Source: Candidatus Anaerofilum excrementigallinarum (GTDB taxonomy: Bacteria > Bacillota > Clostridia > Oscillospirales > Ruminococcaceae). Taken from it: a stretch of DNA of 36,563 bases. The stretch is from assembly GCA_019115305.1 (NCBI GenBank), contig DXDW01000187.1:1-36563 (forward strand), given 5' to 3'. Shown here piece after piece: positions 7,188 through 14,629 of this stretch (position 1 is the stretch's first letter; every line of letters begins with the position of its first letter). The position numbers and the translations under genes were made by a program. A model generated the notes under the pieces. It did not search any database. It was not told the DNA's origin and saw only the letters and a list, made by a program, of their open reading frames with translations.

Positions 7188-8204
7188 TCAGTTAAAGCCG
7201 ACCAGCTTCTGGCTGATCTTGTAGGCGGTCACCGCCAGCCAGCGGCCGGGACGGGAATCCATATTCATCACCCGGCCCATAATACCACGGCGCAGACGGC
7301 GGTATTCCCAGGGATGCTTGTCGTGGATCATCTGCCACAGATCGGCCTTTTTCTTCAGGTTCTCCTCGCTGCCCGACCGGATGCAGAGCACCGAGGAAAC
7401 CGTGGTGATGATCTCCAGATAGTTGTACATATAGCTCTGCTGGCGCTTGTTGGCAATGCGGGCCAGCTGCACCTGCTCCAGCATCATGCGGTTCACCCGC
7501 AGCTGCTGGTCGATGCGGCGGATCATCACCTGCTCCTGCACCGACTGGTCGTCCCGGCCGATAAAGTAGCGGTAGAGGTCCACGTTGAGGTAGTAGAGGG
7601 TCTTGACGCTGGCCATGGGCACATAGACAAACAGATTGTCCACATAGAAGGTGTGCCGGGGCAGATCCAGGCCGCAGTCCCGCAGCAGCTGGGTGCGGTA
7701 GATCACCGCGTGCATCAGCATGTACTGGCCCTTGCGGAAATGGCCCACCTCGTCCCAGGTAAGCATCTTGTTTTCCGGCAGAGCGCCGGTATACCGCACC
7801 GGGCGCTGGAGATTGGCACTGACCTTTTCATAGACATAGTTGCTCACCAGCAGGTCGGGGCCATTGCCCTCGGCCGCAAACCGGCGCAAAGTGTCCAGCA
7901 CCTTGGCGTAGGCATCGTCGTCCAGCCAGTCGTCGCTGTCCACCACCTTGAAATACAGACCCTGGGCGTTTTTCACACCGGTCATCACTGCGGCGCCGTG
8001 GCCGCCGTTGGGCTGATGGATGGCCCGCACAATGCCGGGATAGTTTTGCTGGTATTCGTCCGCAATGGCGGCGGTATTGTCGGAGGAACCGTCATCCACG
8101 ATCAGGATCTCCACCTCGTCGCCGCCCTGTAAAAGCACATCCACGCAGTGCCGCATATAGTCCTGCGAATTGTAGCAGGGCACCGTTACAGAAAGCAGTT
8201 TCAT
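7188..8204 (-). CDS. family 2 glycosyltransferase
   Basis: A 338-residue GT-A fold glycosyltransferase. The N-terminal domain has SVTVPCYNSQDYM, the nucleotide-sugar motif VDDGSSDNT (DDGS at 37-40) and the metal-binding DSDDW at 89-93. The C-terminal half has no clear membrane segment. The frame is open far upstream into ilvC (to 8711), but the upstream part is not coding: ATG at 8204 has GAGG in front and begins exactly at the family's conserved start (MKLLSVTVPCYN). It is the first gene of the unit with glf, which makes a galactofuranosyl or surface-polysaccharide transferase plausible. Donor and acceptor are not shown by sequence. Confidence 0.88.
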   Translation of the reverse strand: MKLLSVTVPCYNSQDYMRHCVDVLLQGGDEVEILIVDDGSSDNTAAIADEYQQNYPGIVRAIHQPNGGHGAAVMTGVKNAQGLYFKVVDSDDWLDDDAYAKVLDTLRRFAAEGNGPDLLVSNYVYEKVSANLQRPVRYTGALPENKMLTWDEVGHFRKGQYMLMHAVIYRTQLLRDCGLDLPRHTFYVDNLFVYVPMASVKTLYYLNVDLYRYFIGRDDQSVQEQVMIRRIDQQLRVNRMMLEQVQLARIANKRQQSYMYNYLEIITTVSSVLCIRSGSEENLKKKADLWQMIHDKHPWEYRRLRRGIMGRVMNMDSRPGRWLAVTAYKISQKLVGFN

Positions 8205-8267
8205 TCTTTTCCTCTTTTCCGACACGCCCGCAGGGGGTGCCGATTTGATGTTGTCCTCACGCCTTTC

Positions 8268-8296
8268 ATTATACGGCAATCCCCCGGCACAGGCAA
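8268..8296 (-). promoter_or_regulatory. promoter of the glycosyltransferase-glf unit
   Basis: On the minus strand TTGCCT (8296-8291) and TATAAT (8273-8268) with a 17-bp spacer, placed between the ilvC terminator and the glycosyltransferase start. Confidence 0.7.
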
Positions 8297-8348
8297 GCAT
8301 CCGGCAAAATTTTGACGTAACCGGCGGGATTTTTATCCTTTTTTCACG

Positions 8349-8384
8349 AAAAAGGCCCGGCCTTCCGCAGAAAGCCGGGCTTTG
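8349..8384 (-). terminator. terminator of the ilv operon
   Basis: On the minus strand GCCCGGCTTTC pairs with GAAGGCCGGGC and is followed by CTTTTTC, about 15 bp after the ilvC stop. Confidence 0.8.
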
Positions 8385-8395
8385 CAGCCGGTGGA

Positions 8396-9412
8396 TTATT
8401 TTTTCAGCCAGCTCATCATGTTGCGCAGATCGGCGCCCACGGCCTCCACGGGATGCTCGGCCTCCCGGCGGCGGGTAGCCAGGAACTTGGCCTTGCGGCC
8501 GGCGCTCATCTCCTGCATGAACTCGCTGGCGAAGGTGCCGTCCTGGATCTCGGTGAGGACCTTCTTCATCTCCTTGCGGGTCTCCTCGGTGATGAGGCGC
8601 TTGCCGGTGCGGTAGTCGCCGTACTCGGCGGTGTTGGAGATGGAGTAACGCATCTTGCCGAAACCGCCCTGGTTGATCAGGTCGACGATGAGCTTCATCT
8701 CGTGGATGCACTCAAAGTAGGCCATCTCGGGCTCGTAGCCGGCAGCTACCAAAGTGTCGAAGCCGGCGTGCATCAGCTCGCAGACGCCGCCGCACAGAAC
8801 GGCCTGCTCGCCGAACAGGTCGGTCTCGGTCTCCTCCCGGAAGCTGGTCTCCAGGATGCCGGCGCGGCCGGCGCCGATGCCGCTGGCGTAGGCCAGAGCG
8901 ATCTCCTTGGCCTTGCCGGAGTAGTCCTGATGTACAGCGATGAGGCTGGGCACGCCCTTGCCCTCCAGGTACTGGCTGCGGACGGTGTGGCCGGGGCCCT
9001 TGGGGGCAACCATGATCACATCGATGTTCTTGGCGGGCTGGATGAAGTTGAAGTGGATGTTGAAGCCATGGGCAAACATCAGCACGTCGCCTTCCTTCAT
9101 ATAGGGGGCAACCTGGGCGTTGTAGATGTCGGCGGCCAGCTCATCGGGAACCAGCATCATGACGATATCGCCGGCCTTGGCGGCCTCCTCGATCTCCATC
9201 ACCTTAAAGTTGGGACAGGTGGCGGCGAAAGCCTCGGCCTTAGCCCAGTGACCGCTGCCCTTGCGCAGGCCAACCACTACGTTGACGCCGCTTTCGGCCA
9301 GGTTCATGGAATGGGCATGGCCCTGGCTGCCAAAGCCGATAACGGCCACGGTCTTGCCGTCCAGCAGGCCCAGATTGCAGTCCACGTCGTAGTACTTCTT
9401 GATCATTTCCAA
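8396..9412 (-). CDS. ilvC: ketol-acid reductoisomerase (class I)
   Basis: A 338-residue enzyme that isomerises and reduces acetolactate or acetohydroxybutyrate in valine, leucine and isoleucine synthesis. The Rossmann motif GFGSQGHAH is at residues 26-34. The cofactor-specificity loop reads GLRKGSGHW, with Arg and Ser typical of NADPH use. Catalytic residues visible are His115 (FAHGF), Asp198 and Glu202 (ETDLFGEQ), and a later ECIHE pair. The length is that of the short class I form. ATG at 9412 follows AAAGAGGAG; an in-frame ATG two codons on is a less likely start. It is the last gene of ilvB-ilvN-ilvC, and the 71-bp gap before it holds a GC-rich inverted repeat but no clear terminator. Confidence 0.97.
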   Translation of the reverse strand: MEMIKKYYDVDCNLGLLDGKTVAVIGFGSQGHAHSMNLAESGVNVVVGLRKGSGHWAKAEAFAATCPNFKVMEIEEAAKAGDIVMMLVPDELAADIYNAQVAPYMKEGDVLMFAHGFNIHFNFIQPAKNIDVIMVAPKGPGHTVRSQYLEGKGVPSLIAVHQDYSGKAKEIALAYASGIGAGRAGILETSFREETETDLFGEQAVLCGGVCELMHAGFDTLVAAGYEPEMAYFECIHEMKLIVDLINQGGFGKMRYSISNTAEYGDYRTGKRLITEETRKEMKKVLTEIQDGTFASEFMQEMSAGRKAKFLATRRREAEHPVEAVGADLRNMMSWLKK

Positions 9413-9483
9413 ACACTCCTCTTTATCCTAAAAATCTGTATCATAGCAGGGCCGCCAGGGCCCCGTGGTACCAAAAACAGTGC

Positions 9484-9996
9484 TCACCGCTGGGCGGGCC
9501 GGGCCTGCAGCTCCTTGCGGTCGCCGCGGCTCATGGCGGTGATGCCGGTGCGGCAGAGCTCCAGCACCTTGTACTGGCTGAGCATATTCAAAAAGGCGTC
9601 GATCTTTTCCGGCTCGCCGGTGAGCTCCATGCTCATGCTGTGGGGGGACAGGTCGATGATCTTGGCCTTGTAGATGCTGGCGATCTCGTGGAGCTCGGCC
9701 CGGTTGGCGGCGGTGGCCGTCACCTTGATGAGCAGCAGCTCCCGCTGCAGGCTGCTGTCGGCGTCCAGCCGGAAGATCTGGCAGGTCTCCTCCAGACGGG
9801 CGGTCTGCTTGATGATCTGATCCAGCACCTTTTCATCGTCGTGGACCACCACGGTGATGCGGGAGATGGCGGGGTCGTTGGTGGCCGACACGGTAAGGCT
9901 GTCGATGTTGAAGCCCCGGCGGGCAAACAGGCTGGATACCCGGGCCAGAACGCCCGCGTGGTTCTGCACCAGCACGCTGATTACTTCTCGTTTCAT
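9484..9996 (-). CDS. ilvN: acetolactate synthase small (regulatory) subunit
   Basis: A 170-residue regulatory subunit that activates the large subunit and usually confers valine feedback inhibition. The N-terminal ACT domain (residues about 4-75) has NHAGVLARVSSLFARRGFNIDSL, and the second, IlvH-type C-terminal domain has RELLLIKV and the MSMELTGEPEKIDAF segment. The full-length two-domain form is the one generally called IlvH or IlvN in Firmicutes. It sits 17 bp after ilvB with a clear AAAGGAGG in the gap. Confidence 0.95.
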   Translation of the reverse strand: MKREVISVLVQNHAGVLARVSSLFARRGFNIDSLTVSATNDPAISRITVVVHDDEKVLDQIIKQTARLEETCQIFRLDADSSLQRELLLIKVTATAANRAELHEIASIYKAKIIDLSPHSMSMELTGEPEKIDAFLNMLSQYKVLELCRTGITAMSRGDRKELQARPAQR

Positions 9997-10013
9997 GGGT
10001 CTTGGCCCTCCTT

Positions 10014-11678
10014 TCAGCTCATCATGATGTCATCCAGAGTGCCGCCGGCGGGGATCATGGGCAGCACCTTTTCGTCCTTGTCGATGACGCATTCGATCCA
10101 CACAGGGCCCTTCTGCTCCAGCGCCCAGGCAAAGGCCTGGCGGAATTCCTCCAGATTGGTGCAGCGGCGGCCCTGGGCTCCAAAGGCCTCGGCCAGCTTG
10201 GGATAATCGGTTTTGCGGTGGGGGTCGGTGGCGGAGTAGCGGCGGCCGTAGAAGGCGGTCTGCCACTGGCGCACCATGCCCAGCACCTGGTTGTTGAAGA
10301 TGACGGTGATGACGGGCAGCTCGTAGCTGACAGCGGTGCAGCACTCGTTGAGGTTCATGTGGAAGCTGCCGTCGCCGGTGAGCATGATCACCCGGCGGCT
10401 GCCGGCCAGGGCGGTGCAGGCGCCGATGGCGGCGCCGTAGCCGAAGCCCATGGTTCCCAGGCCGCCGCTGGTGATAAAGCTGCGGGGGCGGACATGGCGC
10501 ACATACTGGGCGGCCCACATCTGGTGCTGGCCCACGTCGGTGACGTACACTGCGTCGGGGCCGGCCTGCTCGCAGATGCTGCCGATGATCTGGTGGGGCT
10601 TGAGGGAGTAAGCGTCGTCCCGGGGACGGTAGTCCTGGGCCTGCCAGCTGCGGATGAGCTCCATCCACTCGGGATGCTCGGCGGGCTGCACCAGAGGCAG
10701 CAGCGCCCGCAGCACGGTTTTGACATCGCCGATGACCCATTTGTCCACCGCGACGTTTTTGTTCACCTCGCTGGGGTCGATGTCGATCTGGAGAATGGAA
10801 GCCCGGCGGGCAAAGGTCTGGGGATTCAGGGCCACGCGGTCGGAGAAGCGGGTGCCGATGGCGATAACCAGGTCGGCCTCGTCCACCGCCTTGTTGGTGG
10901 TGCGGCAGCCGTGCATGCCCAGCAGACCCAAATTCAGCTCCTCGCCGTAGCCCAGAACGCCGGCAGCCATGAGGGTGTAGGTGGCGGGGATCTGGGCCTT
11001 CTGGGTCAGCTGGCGCAGCTCCTCGCCGGCCTCGCTGGCGGCCACGCCGCCGCCGAAGTAGATCACCGGACGCTTGGCGGCGTTGATCATCTCGGCCGCC
11101 TGGGCCAGGGCGGTGGCGTCGGGCACCGCGGGTGCCGGGGGCGTCCACCGGGGCCGGGGGTTGAACTCGCAGACGGCGCTGGTGACGTCCTTGGGGATAT
11201 CCACCAGCACCGGGCCCTTGCGGCCGCTCTGGGCAATGCGGAAGGCGCTGCGCATGACGTCGGCCAGCTCCTCCACCTTGCGCACCACAAAGTTGTGCTT
11301 GGTGATGGGCATGGTGATGCCGGCGATGTATACTTCCTGGAAGCTGTCCCGGCCGATGAGGCTGGTGCCCACATTGCCGGTGAAGGCCACCATGGGCACG
11401 CTGTCCATGTAGGCGGTGGCAATGCCGGTGACCAGGTTGGTGGCGCCGGGGCCGCTGGTGGCCAGCACCACGCCGGTGCGGCCGGTGGCCCGGGCATAGC
11501 CGTCGGCGGCGTGGGCCGCCCCCTGCTCGTGGGCCGTGAGGATATGGGTGATGCGGTCCTGGTATTTATACAGGGCATCGTACAGGTTGAGTACGCTGCC
11601 GCCGGGATACCCGAACATCACATCCACACCCTGCTCGATGAGCACCTCGGCAAAGATTTCTGATCCTGTCAGCTTCAT
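10014..11678 (-). CDS. ilvB: acetolactate synthase large (catalytic) subunit
   Basis: A 554-residue thiamine-diphosphate enzyme that condenses pyruvate with pyruvate or 2-ketobutyrate. The catalytic Glu is Glu51 (TAHEQGAAHAADGYAR). The central FAD-binding-type domain has the conserved GMHG and GTRFSDR segments. The TPP/Mg motif GDGSFHMNLNE runs to VIFNNQ near residues 438-467, followed by LGMVRQWQ, typical of true biosynthetic (AHAS) enzymes rather than catabolic AlsS. ATG at 11678 follows AGAGGGAG. It is the first gene of the operon and lies directly behind a T-box leader, so it is induced when the matching tRNA is uncharged. Confidence 0.97.
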   Translation of the reverse strand: MKLTGSEIFAEVLIEQGVDVMFGYPGGSVLNLYDALYKYQDRITHILTAHEQGAAHAADGYARATGRTGVVLATSGPGATNLVTGIATAYMDSVPMVAFTGNVGTSLIGRDSFQEVYIAGITMPITKHNFVVRKVEELADVMRSAFRIAQSGRKGPVLVDIPKDVTSAVCEFNPRPRWTPPAPAVPDATALAQAAEMINAAKRPVIYFGGGVAASEAGEELRQLTQKAQIPATYTLMAAGVLGYGEELNLGLLGMHGCRTTNKAVDEADLVIAIGTRFSDRVALNPQTFARRASILQIDIDPSEVNKNVAVDKWVIGDVKTVLRALLPLVQPAEHPEWMELIRSWQAQDYRPRDDAYSLKPHQIIGSICEQAGPDAVYVTDVGQHQMWAAQYVRHVRPRSFITSGGLGTMGFGYGAAIGACTALAGSRRVIMLTGDGSFHMNLNECCTAVSYELPVITVIFNNQVLGMVRQWQTAFYGRRYSATDPHRKTDYPKLAEAFGAQGRRCTNLEEFRQAFAWALEQKGPVWIECVIDKDEKVLPMIPAGGTLDDIMMS

Positions 11679-11720
11679 TACTTTCCACTCCCTCTTTGTC
11701 GCTTTTCCGCCGCAAAAAAC

Positions 11721-12029
11721 AAAAAACGGCCTTTGTCTCCCCTCTTAAGAGACAAAGGCCGTCGCAAACAGCTCTCTGCGGTACCACTCTTCTTGCCGCC
11801 CCAAAGGGCGACCCCTCGCTCCGGCATGGCTGCCGGTTCCCCTGCTAACGGGAGAGAAACCCCGTCCGGACCTACCCAGGCGCAGACGCCCTTCGGCCGG
11901 CAGCTCCGGGAGGACTTGACACCGGGCGCCCGCACCGCCTTGCACCTGCCGGCGGCTCTCTGCAGCGGAAAATTCCCCGTGCTACTTGTTCCCATCATCG
12001 CCTTTTGCATATAATGCTTTCGTATATTG
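11721..12029 (-). promoter_or_regulatory. T-box leader (tRNA-sensing riboswitch) of the ilvBNC operon
   Basis: On the minus strand the leader carries the T-box core AGAGTGGTACCGCAG (11791-11777) followed by a strong intrinsic terminator: a 14-bp stem (11762-11749 with 11739-11726) and U6. Upstream lie Stem I hallmarks: GATGATGGGAACAAGTAG at the base, a GCCGG-CAGGTGCAAGGCGG distal loop, and a specifier-side strand ending CCGGAGC. Two codons fit the specifier position: CUC (Leu, 11912-11910) and, next to it, GUC (Val, 11915-11913). Leu is the usual choice for ilv operons, but I cannot fold the RNA to decide. Confidence 0.92.
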
Positions 12030-12035
12030 TTCTAC

Positions 12036-12064
12036 ATTATATCCAGTTTTTCAGGGTATGTCAA
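12036..12064 (-). promoter_or_regulatory. consensus promoter of the ilvBNC operon
   Basis: On the minus strand TTGACA (12064-12059), 17 bp, TATAAT (12041-12036): a perfect sigma-A consensus, as expected for a leader controlled by transcription termination. Confidence 0.9.
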
Positions 12065-12083
12065 GAGATTTTTGTCCTTTCGG

Positions 12084-12518
12084 TCACCGGCGCCCGGCGG
12101 GGTCTCCGCCGCCGTCGATCCAGATCCACAGGTTGCCCTCCTCGTCCCGGGCGGCGGTCATCAGCCGGTTGGGCACCCCGGTGGGGGTGGGCAGATCGTC
12201 CTCGTAGGGCACAAAAAAGCTCTGGGGCGGTTCGTCCTCGTAAAACAGGTCGATCCAGGTGATGTCCCGGAACCGGGCCAGCCGCTCCAGCTGGTCCATG
12301 CTGGAAATGCCGCAGGCGGTGGTATAGGGCACCGCCGCCGCCCGGTCCAGGCAGATCTGGGCCTGTTCAAAGGTGGTGACGATGTTGTCCTCCCCGTTGG
12401 GCAGCGGATCGTTCCAGTCCCACACCTGGTCGATCTCCAATATCCGCACCAGATGGCCGGGGATCACCAGTACCTCGTCGTTTTCCATCACCAGCTCCAT
12501 GCGCTGCAGCATCCCCAT
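12084..12518 (-). CDS. hypothetical acidic protein
   Basis: A 144-residue protein that I do not recognise. It is strongly acidic and rich in aromatic residues (DQVWDWNDPLPNGED, ITWIDLFYEDEPPQ, NLWIWIDGGGD), has no signal peptide or membrane segment, and looks like a small soluble alpha/beta fold. ATG at 12518 is chosen because AGAGGAGG precedes it; the frame is open further upstream through a hairpin region and is not likely to be coding there. An extended -10 promoter (TGTGGTACAAT) lies just upstream. It ends only 20 bp before the ilv promoter, and no terminator separates them. Coding is supported by the ribosome binding site, the promoter and the GC-rich third positions. Confidence 0.6.
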   Translation of the reverse strand: MGMLQRMELVMENDEVLVIPGHLVRILEIDQVWDWNDPLPNGEDNIVTTFEQAQICLDRAAAVPYTTACGISSMDQLERLARFRDITWIDLFYEDEPPQSFFVPYEDDLPTPTGVPNRLMTAARDEEGNLWIWIDGGGDPAGRR

Positions 12519-12548
12519 ATTCCTCGCCTCCTCTGCGTGTTCTTTGCT

Positions 12549-12576
12549 ATTGTACCACATCCCGGGGAAATGAAAA
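12549..12576 (-). promoter_or_regulatory. promoter candidate of the hypothetical protein
   Basis: On the minus strand TTTTCA (12576-12571), 16 bp, TACAAT (12554-12549), with TGTGG in front of the -10. Confidence 0.5.
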
Positions 12577-12596
12577 GTAAAATCTTTGGGAATATT

Positions 12597-12796
12597 TGGA
12601 GGCTGTCGAAAAATTCGACAGCCTCCTGAGGGACACCAAACGCACCACCTGCGCAAAGCGCAGGGGATGCTTATTGGTTTCCCCCAGTACCCTTTTCCGG
12701 CGAAAAATCACCCGGTTTTGCGCACAAAGCACACAAAACCGGATGCTTTTTCTGTCAAGGTGTCAGGATTCCCGGTACATGCCCGTGAATCCTGAC
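12597..12796. repeat. hairpin-rich intergenic region (four inverted repeats)
   Basis: Four inverted repeats lie in a row: a 13-bp perfect stem with AAA loop (12597-12625), CCTGCGC/GCGCAGG with AAA loop (12648-12664), CCGGTTTTG/CAAAACCGG with a 13-nt loop and a T5 run soon after (12712-12742), and GTCAGGATTC/GAATCCTGAC with a 15-nt loop followed by T5 (12762-12796). No reading frame with a ribosome binding site fits here. It may be a small RNA, a stack of terminators, or a dispersed repeat; the window alone cannot tell. Confidence 0.6.
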
Positions 12797-12884
12797 GTCA
12801 TTTTTATACTACACTATTTTCAGAAAAAGGGTCACTGATAAGTTTGTATTGTTTTATCCCGGGGCCTTACGCCGGGGCGCCGGG

Positions 12885-12895
12885 TGTGGTATGAT
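12885..12895 (+). promoter_or_regulatory. extended -10 promoter of panE
   Basis: TGTGGTATGAT with only a weak -35 (TTACGC, 17 bp upstream). It is placed 37 bp before the start codon. Confidence 0.5.
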
Positions 12896-12931
12896 AAAAA
12901 AAGAGCTTTTTACACCGAGGAGGGGTTTTGT

Positions 12932-13852
12932 ATGTCCATCCACACTGTATCTCTGGTGGGACTGGGGGCTTTGGGTATTCTGTTCGGCCACAAACTGGCC
13001 GGCTGTCCCGACTGCCGTCTGCGGGTGATCGCCGACGAGGACCGGGCCGCCCGCTACCGGGCCGAAGGGGTGATGTGCAACGGGGAAAAATGCGAATTTG
13101 ACTATGTTTCCCCCGCCGAAAAGCAGCCGGCGGATCTGGTGATCTTCGCGGTCAAGTCCACCCAGCTGGAAAGCGCCATCCGGGACGCCGCCGGTCAGGT
13201 GGGCCCCGACACGGTGCTGATCTCTCTGCTCAACGGCATTTCCAGCGAGCAGCGGCTGGAGGAGATCTGGCCGGGTCAGGTGGTCTACGCCGTGGCCCAG
13301 GGCATGGACGCCACCCGCAGCGGCCGCAGCCTGGTCTATTCCCAGCCCGGGGAAATCTGTTTCGGGGAAAAGGACGGCTCCCTCACCCCCCGCTGCGCGG
13401 CGCTGAACCGGCTGTTTGCCGCCGCCGGCATCCCCCATCTGCTCTGCGGCGACATCCTGCGCCGCCAGTGGAGCAAGCTGATGCTGAACGTGGGCCTCAA
13501 CCAGGCCACGGCGGTGTACGGGGTGGACTACGGCGGGGTGCAGAAGCCCGGCCCCGCCCGCACCGCCATGCTGGCCGCCATGCGGGAGGTGCAGCGCATC
13601 GCCGCCGCCGAGGGCATCCGGCTCACCGACGAGGAGTTTGACGAGTGGGTCAAGCGCACCGACAGCCTTTCCCCCACCGGCAAGCCCAGCATGCGCCAGG
13701 ACGCCGAGGCCGGCCGCCCCACCGAGCTGGATTTGTTTGCCGGCACCATCCGGGCTTTGGGCAAAAAGCACGGCATCCCCACCCCGGTGAACGATTCCTT
13801 TTACGAGGCCATCCTCCAGCTGCCCGCCGAGCGGGCCGCCCGGGGGCTGTGA
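12932..13852 (+). CDS. panE: 2-dehydropantoate 2-reductase (ketopantoate reductase)
   Basis: A 306-residue NADPH-dependent reductase of the ApbA/PanE family, making pantoate for coenzyme A. The N-terminal Rossmann motif GLGALG is at residues 10-15. The substrate Lys fits Lys182 (QWSKLMLNVGLN), and the C-terminal signature SMRQDAEAGRPTELD holds the conserved Glu. The start is ATG at 12932 behind GAGGAGGGG. No other pantothenate gene is nearby. The family is broad and some members reduce other 2-keto acids, so the exact substrate is inferred from motif agreement. Confidence 0.85.
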   Translation: MSIHTVSLVGLGALGILFGHKLAGCPDCRLRVIADEDRAARYRAEGVMCNGEKCEFDYVSPAEKQPADLVIFAVKSTQLESAIRDAAGQVGPDTVLISLLNGISSEQRLEEIWPGQVVYAVAQGMDATRSGRSLVYSQPGEICFGEKDGSLTPRCAALNRLFAAAGIPHLLCGDILRRQWSKLMLNVGLNQATAVYGVDYGGVQKPGPARTAMLAAMREVQRIAAAEGIRLTDEEFDEWVKRTDSLSPTGKPSMRQDAEAGRPTELDLFAGTIRALGKKHGIPTPVNDSFYEAILQLPAERAARGL

Positions 13853-13853
13853 C

Positions 13854-13882
13854 TTGCCAGCGGGGGGAAAATTCACTATAAT
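13854..13882 (+). promoter_or_regulatory. promoter of the HPt gene
   Basis: TTGCCA at 13854-13859, 17 bp, TATAAT at 13877-13882, beginning right after the panE stop. A GGGGCGG/CCGCCCC inverted repeat (13895-13923) lies in the leader. Confidence 0.7.
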
Positions 13883-13960
13883 AATGGATGTGCCGGGGCG
13901 GCCTGGGTCCTTTTTTCCGCCCCCCGGCGCCGGCAATTCTACGAAAGCAAGGTGAGTCCC

Positions 13961-14308
13961 ATGATTCCATCGGATTTCTTTACTGCTCTTTCCATCGACC
14001 AGACTTCGGTGATGGCCCGCTTCGGGGGCAGCGCCGCTCTGCTGGAACGCTTTTTGAAAAAATTCCCCGCCGACCCCTCCTGGCCTTCCCTCTGCACCGC
14101 TCTGGAGCAGCAGGATCTGCCCGAGGTGGAGCGGGCAGCCCACACCCTGAAAGGGGTGGCGGCCAACTTCGGCTTTGCCCGGCTGTCCCAGGCCTGCGCC
14201 GACATGGTGGCCGCCGTGCGGGCCGGCCGCCCCGAGGATCTTCCCGAAGCCTTTGGCCGGGCCAAGGAGCAGTACGAGGCCATTCTGGCCAAAATCGCCC
14301 AGATGTAA
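13961..14308 (+). CDS. standalone HPt (histidine phosphotransfer) domain protein
   Basis: A 115-residue protein consisting of one HPt four-helix bundle. The phosphoacceptor motif is AAHTLKGVAANFG with His61, followed by the expected ALxxACxxM-like helix (RLSQACADMVAAV). HPt proteins pass phosphate between response-regulator receivers in phosphorelays. ATG at 13961 is preferred; a GTG three codons upstream is possible. It has its own promoter and terminator, and neither a hybrid kinase nor a receiver protein is in the window, so its partners lie elsewhere. Confidence 0.85.
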   Translation: MIPSDFFTALSIDQTSVMARFGGSAALLERFLKKFPADPSWPSLCTALEQQDLPEVERAAHTLKGVAANFGFARLSQACADMVAAVRAGRPEDLPEAFGRAKEQYEAILAKIAQM

Positions 14309-14346
14309 AAATCCCCCTTTCCGCCCCGGCGGGAGGGGGATTTTTT
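14306..14346 (+). terminator. terminator after the HPt gene
   Basis: AAAATCCCCC... pairs with ...GGGGGATTTTTT around a CCGCCCCGGCGGG-type tip; T6 at 14341-14346. Confidence 0.85.
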
Positions 14347-14418
14347 CGGCATACCCGCCATACTTTTTCTCTCAAAGCTGTGCAGGGTGCCGATTTTTGG
14401 TTTTTTGCCGATTTTCCC

Positions 14419-14447
14419 TTGCCTTTTTGCCCCAAAACAGGCATAAT
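14419..14447 (+). promoter_or_regulatory. promoter of the riboswitch-controlled dehydrogenase
   Basis: TTGCCT at 14419-14424, 17 bp, CATAAT at 14442-14447. The predicted start near 14454 lies about 10 nt before the aptamer. Confidence 0.65.
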
Positions 14448-14463
14448 ACCTCGTTGGGTCCGT

Positions 14464-14526
14464 CCCATATAAATTCATAATATGGATGAATGTTTCTACC
14501 AGCTGCCCTGAACAGCTGCCTATGTG
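14464..14526 (+). promoter_or_regulatory. purine riboswitch aptamer, guanine class by C74, slightly variant
   Basis: The three-way junction can be laid on the B. subtilis xpt aptamer almost base for base. P1 is CCCATA with TATGTG (one mismatch). J1/2 is TAA. P2 is ATTCAT/ATGAAT (14473-14478, 14486-14491) with loop AATATGG. J2/3 is GTTTCTAC (14492-14499). P3 is CAGCTG/CAGCTG with loop CCCTGAA. J3/1 is CC, then TATG. Loop-loop G14484/G14485 can pair with C14506/C14507. U22, U47 and U51 equivalents are kept, and position 74 is C (14520), which predicts guanine or a related ligand. The A73 equivalent is C (14519), a departure from xpt. Confidence 0.82.
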
Positions 14527-14531
14527 TTCGG

Positions 14532-14583
14532 CCCCCCGCTGCGGGGGACCCTACCCTTTTGCAGCCGGTCAGGGCGCTTTTTT
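14532..14583 (+). terminator. expression platform of the purine riboswitch
   Basis: A CCCCCG-CTG-CGGGGG hairpin and GCTGC/GCAGC plus CCC/GGG pairing lead into T6 at 14578-14583, 46 nt before the start codon. The exact fold of terminator and antiterminator was not computed. Confidence 0.5.
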
Positions 14584-14629
14584 GCGCCCATCGCCTTTGC
14601 GGTCACAACAGGACAGGAGGAATTTTTGT

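Noticed and set aside
8205-8711. N-terminal extension of the glycosyltransferase into ilvC
   Set aside because: It would include the ilv terminator and the glycosyltransferase promoter; the ATG at 8204 has a ribosome binding site and fits the family start.
9440-9470. An internal promoter before ilvC (TATGAT on the minus strand)
   Set aside because: No acceptable -35 is found at the right distance, and the operon is already explained by the promoter at 12036-12064.
10002-11663. A 553-codon open frame on the plus strand opposite ilvB
   Set aside because: It is the mirror of a GC-rich gene with C/G third positions; the product is Gly/Ala/His/Val-rich without any family motif, and ilvB on the other strand is unmistakable.
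14486-14629. N-terminal extension of the FAD-dependent dehydrogenase
   Set aside because: This stretch is the riboswitch and its expression platform; the FAD motif begins properly from ATG 14630.
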